Source: Spirochaetota bacterium
Lineage (GTDB): Bacteria > Spirochaetota > Spirochaetia > Treponematales > Rectinemataceae
Assembly (NCBI GenBank): GCA_023421875.1
Contig: JAEZSM010000111.1
Coordinates: 1-14,531, forward strand
Length of the DNA stretch: 14,531 nt
Reading direction: 5' to 3'
Under the pieces are notes generated by a model, which did no database searches, was not told the DNA's origin, and was given only the letters and a program-made list of their open reading frames with translations. Positions 6,477 through 12,280 of the stretch are shown one piece after another. The translations under genes and the position numbers were made by a program. How positions within the stretch are numbered: position 1 is the stretch's first letter; every line of letters starts with the position of its first letter.

Positions 6477-8087
6477 ATGCAACCAAGCTTGCGAAGCCTC
6501 ATGTCGGCACTTAAGGACTCCGAACTCATACAAGCACCGCCGGCGGAGCTTCTGGATCTTCAATTGACGGGCATCGAGTACGACTCGAGAAAAATTCGTC
6601 CCGGCATGCTCTTTGTCGCTCTACCGGGCATCCACAGCGATGGGCATGATTATATCCAAGCCGCCCTGGACAGAGGGGCTTCGGTTGTGCTTCATGAAAA
6701 ATTTTTGCCCCCGAACCACCCGGGCACTGCCTTTATCCGTGTAAAAGATTCGAGAACCGCGATGAGCCGCCTGGCAGCCGCCTTTTACGGTAGGGCTTCA
6801 TCCTCCCTAATCACCATAGGCGTGACCGGCACCGAGGGTAAAAGCACTACTGTCTACCTTATCTATCAGCTTTTAAACCTTGCGGGCATGAAAACCGGCT
6901 TTTTTTCCACCGTCATGTCCGACACCGGCAAGGGCGAGGTACCCAACCCCGAGCACCAGACTACCCCCGAGTCGACGGCCGTACAGCGAATGCTGGCCGA
7001 AATACGCGACGCAGGCTGCTGTTGCGCCGTAGTCGAGGCTTCGAGCCATGGGCTGAGTCGGAGGACAGCCAGGCTGGCGGACGTGGATTTCGATATAGCC
7101 GTGATGACCAATGTCACCAGCGAGCATCTGGAGTTTCACGGCACATGGGAATGCTATCGATCGGACAAGGCCAATCTCTTCAGGAACCTGGACGCCCACG
7201 ATCATAAAAAAACCATCGCCTGCCCGGGCTGGAACGAGAGCAAAGCGATTCCTTGCTTTGCGGTCGCCAATGCCGACGATCCGAGCGCCGAGTATTTCGC
7301 TCTGTGCACGAACAAGCCATTGCGCCGCTTTTCGGCACAGGGCGCTGCTGCTTCCTTCGCGGCCAAGAATATCCGCAGCGACGCCCGAGGCTCTTCTTTT
7401 ATCATAGAAGGAATGGAAGAGCCCTCCCCTTCGGCCAAAGTAGCTCGAAAAGCTGGTTTTATCCAGGCAGAGGCTCGGATAGAGCTTCCCGGCCAGTTCA
7501 ACGTGGGCAACAGCCTCGCAGCCCTGGCTGTCGCATCCGGCATCCTGGAACGCCCCTGGACCGAGTTGCTCCAACTTCTGCCCCTGCTTAAGTCAGTCAA
7601 GGGAAGGATGAACCGTTTGGATCTCGGCCAGCCTTTCGAGGTGATTATCGATTACGCCCATACTCCCTCATCGTTCCAAGCGATTCTCCCGACTGTCCGG
7701 CAACAAACGGAGGGCAGGGTTTTTTGCCTCTTCGGCTCAGGAGGGGAGCGGGACAGGGAAAAAAGGCCGCGGCAGGCCGAAGTGGCCGCCCGCTACTGCG
7801 ATGTCATCATTCTCTGCGACGAGGATCCCCGGGGCGAAGTGCCCATGGAACTGCTGGAGGAGATCGCCTCCGGCTGTCCCGGACTCGAGCGGGGAGAGGC
7901 GCTTTTTTTGATACCCCATAGACCACAGGCCATACGCAAGGCCTTTTCCATGGCGAAAGCGGGCGATACGATCCTGCTTTTGGGAAAAGGACATGAGAAT
8001 TCCATCATTTATGCCGATCATATAATGCCCTACGACGAAGAATCCGAAGCGGCCTCGGCGCTGAAAGAACTCGGGTACGGAGACTAA
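6477..8087 (+). CDS. murE: UDP-N-acetylmuramoyl-tripeptide synthetase (MurE), likely L-ornithine-adding
   Basis: The protein has 536 residues from ATG 6477; an in-frame GTG at 6459 would add six. MurE adds the third, diamino, residue to UDP-MurNAc-L-Ala-D-Glu in the cytoplasm. Evidence in order: the N-terminal substrate domain with DSRKIRPGMLFVALPG (36-51), ATP loop GVTGTEGKSTT (115-125), EASSHGLS (187-194), TNVTSEHLEFHGT and YRSDKANLF (Lys231, the usual carbamylated lysine), then the C-terminal domain with DYAHTP, LFGSGGERDREKRP and DEDPRGE (448-454). The ATP loop has Glu-Gly-Lys-Ser where most MurE have Asn-Gly-Lys-Thr. The amino-acid-selecting motif is EDPR, between the DNPR of diaminopimelate enzymes and the DDPR known from Thermotoga, which uses lysine. 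Treponemes use ornithine, so I infer ornithine here; sequence alone does not prove it. Ddl follows 29 bp later in the same direction. Confidence 0.93.
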   Translation: MQPSLRSLMSALKDSELIQAPPAELLDLQLTGIEYDSRKIRPGMLFVALPGIHSDGHDYIQAALDRGASVVLHEKFLPPNHPGTAFIRVKDSRTAMSRLAAAFYGRASSSLITIGVTGTEGKSTTVYLIYQLLNLAGMKTGFFSTVMSDTGKGEVPNPEHQTTPESTAVQRMLAEIRDAGCCCAVVEASSHGLSRRTARLADVDFDIAVMTNVTSEHLEFHGTWECYRSDKANLFRNLDAHDHKKTIACPGWNESKAIPCFAVANADDPSAEYFALCTNKPLRRFSAQGAAASFAAKNIRSDARGSSFIIEGMEEPSPSAKVARKAGFIQAEARIELPGQFNVGNSLAALAVASGILERPWTELLQLLPLLKSVKGRMNRLDLGQPFEVIIDYAHTPSSFQAILPTVRQQTEGRVFCLFGSGGERDREKRPRQAEVAARYCDVIILCDEDPRGEVPMELLEEIASGCPGLERGEALFLIPHRPQAIRKAFSMAKAGDTILLLGKGHENSIIYADHIMPYDEESEAASALKELGYGD

Positions 8088-8116
8088 AGCCCTGTGCCGG
8101 TCAACAAGGAAGCAGG

Positions 8117-9241
8117 ATGAAAACGATCGCTATACTCTATGGCGGAAAATCGGGAGAACACGAAGTCTCCCTTATCTCAGCGGCGAGTATTGTCCAGAAC
8201 CTGGATCCAGAAAAATACGCGATTCTGCCCATAGGCATAACTAAAAACGGCGAATGGCTGCTTCAAGACTTGCCAGGGCTCAAGGCTAGCCTGAAAAACC
8301 GCGGCCACATGGAAGGCCTGCCCGCTATAAAAGCAGGAGAGCGGGTTTTAGTGCTGCCAGGTCAAGGTCTGGCTGTGGAAGCCGTATCCGGCGGCTGGAG
8401 AAAACTGGATTGCGATATTGTGTTTCCGGTTCTTCACGGCACCTTCGGCGAGGATGGAACCGTCCAGGGCCTCCTGGAATGTGCCGGCCTTCCTTACGTG
8501 GGTTCGGGCGTCCTCGGCTCGGCGGCTGGAATGGATAAGCAGGTAGCCAAGGAACTCTGGCTCAGGGAAGGGATCCCCGTGGTGGAATTCATCACGGTAC
8601 GAAAAAGTGACTGGAAAAACCCCGCCTTCTTGCCCGCCCTAGGCCGGAAGATCGAAGCCCGTTTTGGCTGGCCCTGCTTTGTAAAACCCGCCTGTTCAGG
8701 ATCTTCGGTGGGGACCTCCAAGGCTTCGGACCAGACATCCTTGGAAAAAGCCCTGGACAGAGCCTTCTTGTATGATGAAAAAGTGCTGGTGGAAGAATTT
8801 ATCCCCGCCAGGGAGTTGGAATGCGCTGTACTGGGGAACGATAATCCCAAGGCCTTTTCCCCCGGCGAGATCATCCCCGCCCATGAGTATTACGATTATA
8901 GCGCAAAGTACAAAGACCCCCAAGGCGCCCTATTCCAGATCCCCGCTTCCTTGAGCGAAGCCCAGGAACAAACCCTCAAGGCCACCGCTATCAAGGCCTA
9001 CAAGGCCTGCGGCTTCTCAGGCATGGCGCGGATGGACTTTTTCATGGACAAGCGGACCGGCGCTATTCTGCTGAACGAGGCCAATACGATACCTGGCTTT
9101 ACCGCCATTTCCATGTATCCCCGGATGTGCCAGGCCGGCGGGCTCTCCTATCCAGCCCTGCTTGAAGCACTGCTTGATCTCGCAATGGAACGCTTCGAAA
9201 GCAGGAACAGGCTCAGTTTCAGCTACGAGACCGAAGCCTGA
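8117..9241 (+). CDS. ddl: D-alanine--D-alanine ligase
   Basis: The protein has 374 residues, slightly above the DdlB length of about 306 and like the longer DdlA type. It joins two D-alanines with ATP; MurF then attaches the dipeptide to the MurE product. Motifs: YGGKSGEHEVSLISA (8-22), HGTFGEDGTVQGLLE (107-121), CFVKPACSGSSVGTS (187-201), EEFIPARELECAV (226-238), the omega loop EYYDYSAKY (257-265), ARMDFF (304-309) and NEANTIPGFTAISMYP (320-335) with the magnesium-binding Asp, Glu and Asn. The Tyr of the YDYSAKY loop is the form found in D-Ala-D-Ala enzymes, not the changes seen in D-lactate or vancomycin-resistance ligases. The start at 8117 follows AAGGA at 8106-8110. The 29-bp gap to murE indicates one transcription unit. 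An intrinsic-terminator-like hairpin lies about 107 bp downstream. Confidence 0.95.
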   Translation: MKTIAILYGGKSGEHEVSLISAASIVQNLDPEKYAILPIGITKNGEWLLQDLPGLKASLKNRGHMEGLPAIKAGERVLVLPGQGLAVEAVSGGWRKLDCDIVFPVLHGTFGEDGTVQGLLECAGLPYVGSGVLGSAAGMDKQVAKELWLREGIPVVEFITVRKSDWKNPAFLPALGRKIEARFGWPCFVKPACSGSSVGTSKASDQTSLEKALDRAFLYDEKVLVEEFIPARELECAVLGNDNPKAFSPGEIIPAHEYYDYSAKYKDPQGALFQIPASLSEAQEQTLKATAIKAYKACGFSGMARMDFFMDKRTGAILLNEANTIPGFTAISMYPRMCQAGGLSYPALLEALLDLAMERFESRNRLSFSYETEA

Positions 9242-9333
9242 CCCGCTCCTGCATCTATATGCAAAGTTAATCGATAATTATAGATATCACTTGTACTTAT
9301 CCTTATTTTTCACCCTGGCGTCTTTCGCATAAG

Positions 9334-9374
9334 CGGTGTACACTAACACCGGCACTGCTTGTGCTCGGTTTTTT
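9334..9374 (+). terminator. Terminator-like hairpin with overlapping upstream hairpin between ddl and rocD (terminator or attenuator)
   Basis: ACCGGCAC (9348-9355) can pair with GTGCtCGGT (9361-9369) around loop TGCTT, giving eight base pairs with one bulged T, followed by TTTTT to 9374: an intrinsic terminator shape. Just upstream CGGTGT (9334-9339) and ACACCG (9346-9351) form a 6-bp stem around ACACTA. The two stems share 9348-9351 and cannot coexist. It may simply end the murE-ddl transcript, or act as an attenuator in a rocD leader. The rest of the 166-bp gap is AT-rich (9255-9320) without a promoter I can call. Confidence 0.55.
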
Positions 9375-9407
9375 GTGCCCTGCTTGAAACGATAAGGAGG
9401 CTCTTTT

Positions 9408-10607
9408 ATGGAATCCCAGGACTATATCGATCTTGATCTGCGGTTCGGCGCCCATAACTACCATCCTCTTCCTGTCGTCATAGCCACGGCGAAAGCCTGC
9501 AGCGTGCAGGATCCTGAAGGCAGGACATACTACGACTTTCTCTCCGCCTACTCGGCGGTAAACCAGGGACACCTCCATCCGCATATCGTCGCCGCCGCCG
9601 TGGAACAACTGCATAGAGTGAGCCTCACCTCCCGCGCGTTCCATAACGACAAGATGGGCGCTTTTCTCAAGGCCCTCTGCGAGCACACAGGGTTCCAGGC
9701 CGCCCTCCCCATGAATACCGGCGCCGAAGCCGTCGAGACAGCGATCAAGGCTGCCCGGCGCTGGGGAGCGGAGGTAAAGAAGGTGCCCAACGGCAGGCAG
9801 AAAATTCTCTGCGCCGAAAACAACTTTCACGGAAGGACTCTGGCGGCAATATCTATGTCCAGCGACCCCGATTCCTTCGGCAATTATGGTCCCTACGCAC
9901 CCGGCTTCGTAAAGCTGCCCTTTGGCGACGCCAAGGCGGTGGAAAAGGCTGTGGACAACGACACGGTGGCTGTCATGGTAGAACCGATACAGGGCGAAGC
10001 CGGCGTCGTCGTGCCCAATGAGGGATACCTGGCCGAACTTAGGAAGATCTGCAGTGCCCGGGACATCCTTCTGATATTCGATGAAATCCAGACAGGCTTC
10101 TGCAGGACAGGCCGACGCTTCGCCTGGCAGTATGAAGACGCCCGTCCCGACATCATGTGCCTCGGAAAGGCTCTGGGAGGAGGCATTCTGCCCGTATCGG
10201 CCATTGTAGCCGATACTTCTGTCATGAAAGTCTTCACTCCCGGCACTCACGGCTCGACCTTCGGCGGCAATCCTCTGGCCTGCGCAGTCGGCATGGCTTC
10301 GCTGGAAGTCCTGGAGCGGGAAAAGCTGGATATGCGCTCTTTCATGTTGGGGGAATGGTTCCGGAAAGAAGTCGGTCAGATTCCATGCAAAAGCATGCGC
10401 CTGGTCAGAGGAAAGGGCCTACTGAACGCCATTGTGTTCCACGAAGGCTTCCATGCCTGGGATGTCTGCGTGGAACTCAAGAACGAAGGTCTTCTGGCCA
10501 AGCAGACCCACGGCAACATTATCCGCTTCGCTCCTCCCCTTGTCATTCAGGAAAAGGAGATGGAAGAAGCGCTGAGGATCATCGAGAAGGTACTCGTCAA
10601 GTTCTAG
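9408..10607 (+). CDS. rocD: Ornithine--oxo-acid aminotransferase (RocD)
   Basis: The protein has 399 residues, the usual length. It is a class-III PLP enzyme that reversibly converts ornithine and 2-oxoglutarate to glutamate semialdehyde and glutamate. Family-specific stretches are clear: FGAHNYHPLPVV (13-24), YDFLSAYSAVNQGHLHP (42-58), TSRAFHND, LPMNTGAEAVETAIKAAR (100-117), NFHGRTLAAISMSSDP, MVEPIQGEAGVVVP (190-203), DEIQTGFCRTGR (225-236) with PLP-contacting Asp225, LGKALGGG with Schiff-base Lys254, and GTHGSTFGGNPL. YSAVNQGH plus the N-terminal GAHNYHPLP separate it from acetylornithine and 4-aminobutyrate aminotransferases. The start has AAGGAGG (9394-9400) 7 nt upstream. It sits downstream of murE-ddl on the same strand but behind a terminator-like hairpin. 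Direction in the cell (ornithine supply or breakdown) cannot be read from the sequence. It converges on the kinase gene, 12 bp away. Confidence 0.95.
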   Translation: MESQDYIDLDLRFGAHNYHPLPVVIATAKACSVQDPEGRTYYDFLSAYSAVNQGHLHPHIVAAAVEQLHRVSLTSRAFHNDKMGAFLKALCEHTGFQAALPMNTGAEAVETAIKAARRWGAEVKKVPNGRQKILCAENNFHGRTLAAISMSSDPDSFGNYGPYAPGFVKLPFGDAKAVEKAVDNDTVAVMVEPIQGEAGVVVPNEGYLAELRKICSARDILLIFDEIQTGFCRTGRRFAWQYEDARPDIMCLGKALGGGILPVSAIVADTSVMKVFTPGTHGSTFGGNPLACAVGMASLEVLEREKLDMRSFMLGEWFRKEVGQIPCKSMRLVRGKGLLNAIVFHEGFHAWDVCVELKNEGLLAKQTHGNIIRFAPPLVIQEKEMEEALRIIEKVLVKF

Positions 10608-10619
10608 CCGCGTCTTTAT

Positions 10620-12101
10620 TCAAGGCTTGAGCGCCGGAAGACGTATTGAAAACACAGCCCCCCTTCCTTCATCCGAACCTTCGTAGGACAGCGTTGCGCC
10701 AAAGGACTCGACCAAGCGTTTGGCCAATGCCAGCCCTATGCCGCTGCCCTTTTCCTTGGTGGTGAAAAAGGGGTCGAAGAGTCGGCCGCTCTGCTCGGGC
10801 GCGATTCCCTTGCCGTTGTCAGTCACGGCTATCACCCAGAAGGAATCACGGCGGAAGAGCCGAATTGTAATCCGCCGATCCTTCTCCGGAAGCTCTTCCA
10901 TAGCGTCCATGGCATTTCGCAGCAGATTGTCCAGGGCAGTCGTCAGCTTATCCTGGTCGGCCATGGCCAGGACCTCGTTTTCCTCGGGAAGTACAGCTTG
11001 GATCCCCGCGCCTGCCACCGCAGAATCCCTGTAGCGGCTGGAATAAAGATCGAGATACTGCTTCAGGTCCAGTCTGAGGGCTTTAGCCTTGCCGGGCTGA
11101 AGAAACTCCCGTATCCTGTCGGCCAGTCCGGACAGCCTGAGTATCTCGCCTTCGATGAGGTCGGAAGACCGCACTATTCTTTCCGAATCCGCTGTCTGAG
11201 TCTGAGGAAGCGTCATTCCTGTATCACGATCCTGCAGCGTTTCCGGCACAGCCCTGGCCTGCGCCGAGGCGGCCCGCCGGATGGCCGCGGTTTGTATGCG
11301 CATTATGCCCAGAGGATTCTTTATCTCATGAACGAGGGTTCTCGCGGCTTCGCCCAGCTGGACCAGTTCTCTTGTCTGGGCTTCCCTCGACCGCAGGGCT
11401 TCGTTGTGTCGATACAGGAAAACCAGCACGATAAAGAGCGCTATGAGGATAAGACTGATGATAGAGGCGGCCAGGGGAAAGGCGAGCATATCGGCTCCGA
11501 GCCCGTCGGTGGAGAATTCCGTCCAAACCAGATAGTTGCCGCTCATCGCAGCGAGGGGGAAAGGGACTACCGCGCTTGGCTGATCGCTTTCCTGGTCAGG
11601 CAGGCTTTGGGTGCTGGATCCTGTCCTCCCCCGCTGCATTCTGGAGCCGGGGGTCATGAGGGTCGATCCCATCCCTCTGGCAGGATTCTGGAATCCCGAC
11701 AGGCGTAGCAGCACGAGACTTTTCCCGGCGGAATCGAACTCCACCGAGACTGATCCGGGAAGTCCGAGCCCTTCTCTGTCTTGTCTCCGCTGAAGCAAGG
11801 TCCCCTGGATATCGATCCGCTCCGGAGCGCTGCCGTGGCGAAGAAAGGCTTCGCCGTCATAGGCATAGAAGCCGAAACCAAGTATCCGATCATGTTCTTC
11901 AGCATCGTATGACTGATCTCTGCGGTACTCGTCCACGATAGCGCTGGAAGCTCTGAATGCTTCATACTCCAAAAGCATCTGCCTTCTTGCCCCCTCCCTG
12001 AGAACCATGGTCCAGAGCAATACAAGGGCGCTGGCAAGGACAAAGGCCGCACCGAGAAGGAGCAGAAGAGAAAATCTGTTTTTAATCCGTTTACCGCTCA
12101 T
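10620..12101 (-). CDS. Membrane sensor histidine kinase (orphan, NtrB/ZraS-like H-box)
   Basis: The protein has 493 residues. TM1 is about 10-34, an extracytoplasmic sensor region spans about 35-208, and TM2 is about 209-230, followed by a short coil and the kinase core. The phosphoacceptor is His258 in LVHEIKNPLG, an H-box of the HisKA/NtrB type. The ATPase has the N box DNLLRNAMDAM (Asn396), G1 DNGKGI (428-433), F box LFDPFFTTKEKG and G2 GSGIGLALAKRLVE (452-465), so it should be active. The sensor region has no domain I recognise; it holds a low-complexity Ser/Gln/Gly stretch at about 143-175. Between the two dimerisation helices there is an unusually long insert (about 277-306, rich in Ala, Gln and Thr). 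No response regulator is in view. The ATG has no Shine-Dalgarno but an extended -10 lies 7 nt upstream, and three 20-bp repeats lie behind it. Confidence 0.93.
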   Translation of the reverse strand: MSGKRIKNRFSLLLLLGAAFVLASALVLLWTMVLREGARRQMLLEYEAFRASSAIVDEYRRDQSYDAEEHDRILGFGFYAYDGEAFLRHGSAPERIDIQGTLLQRRQDREGLGLPGSVSVEFDSAGKSLVLLRLSGFQNPARGMGSTLMTPGSRMQRGRTGSSTQSLPDQESDQPSAVVPFPLAAMSGNYLVWTEFSTDGLGADMLAFPLAASIISLILIALFIVLVFLYRHNEALRSREAQTRELVQLGEAARTLVHEIKNPLGIMRIQTAAIRRAASAQARAVPETLQDRDTGMTLPQTQTADSERIVRSSDLIEGEILRLSGLADRIREFLQPGKAKALRLDLKQYLDLYSSRYRDSAVAGAGIQAVLPEENEVLAMADQDKLTTALDNLLRNAMDAMEELPEKDRRITIRLFRRDSFWVIAVTDNGKGIAPEQSGRLFDPFFTTKEKGSGIGLALAKRLVESFGATLSYEGSDEGRGAVFSIRLPALKP

Positions 12102-12108
12102 CGGGCAG

Positions 12109-12117
12109 ATTCTAGCA
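12109..12117 (-). promoter_or_regulatory. Extended -10 promoter element of the histidine kinase gene, possibly leaderless
   Basis: On the minus strand TGC followed by TAGAAT (12109-12114, 5/6 to consensus) forms an extended -10 just 7 nt before ATG 12101. No convincing -35 exists at the right distance, which is common for extended -10 or activator-dependent promoters. The first of three tandem repeats begins 15 nt further upstream. Confidence 0.45.
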
Positions 12118-12132
12118 CTTCGGACCTTATGG

Positions 12133-12192
12133 GCGCTACAGTCTCCCGGGAGGCGCTAGACTCTCCCGAGATGCGCTACACTCTCCTGGGAG
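12133..12192. repeat. Three 20-bp tandem repeats between divergent kinase and pallilysin-like genes
   Basis: Three copies with no spacing: 12133-12152 GCGCTACAGTCTCCCGGGAG, 12153-12172 GCGCTAGACTCTCCCGAGAT, 12173-12192 GCGCTACACTCTCCTGGGAG. GCGCTA and CTC are invariant; copy 1 carries the perfect palindrome CTCCCGGGAG. The period of exactly 20 bp, about two helical turns, puts the copies on nearly one face of DNA. Measured from the kinase ATG as +1 the centres fall at about -41.5, -61.5 and -81.5. They probably bind an activator or response regulator. Confidence 0.85.
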
Positions 12193-12280
12193 AAGATTTG
12201 GTTTTGGGCAACAGGCAGCCGCCTTAAGTACACAAAGACCTTTCGCTATCCGGATCTCGCTTGTCTATTCTCGTCTAGCC

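Noticed and set aside
8117..9241. Ddl as a vancomycin-resistance-type D-Ala-D-Lac ligase
   Set aside because: The omega loop reads EYYDYSAKY with the Tyr of ordinary D-Ala-D-Ala ligases, and no vanH or vanX neighbours are present.
9339..9344. TACACT as the rocD promoter -10
   Set aside because: The start would fall at about 9351, inside the terminator-like stem, and the -35 (TGGCGT) is poor. Left as a possibility only.
10998..11708. Long open frame antisense to the histidine kinase gene (about 236 codons)
   Set aside because: It is a mirror of a well-supported kinase frame in GC-rich DNA, has no recognisable domain and no ribosome site. The same holds for long antisense frames over rocD (9303-10250), murE (6873-7574) and the Memo gene (721-1281).
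12133..12192. Tandem repeats as a CRISPR array or plasmid-type iteron origin
   Set aside because: There are no spacers between copies, and no replication initiator gene or AT-rich unwinding region is present; the promoter-linked position fits regulation better.
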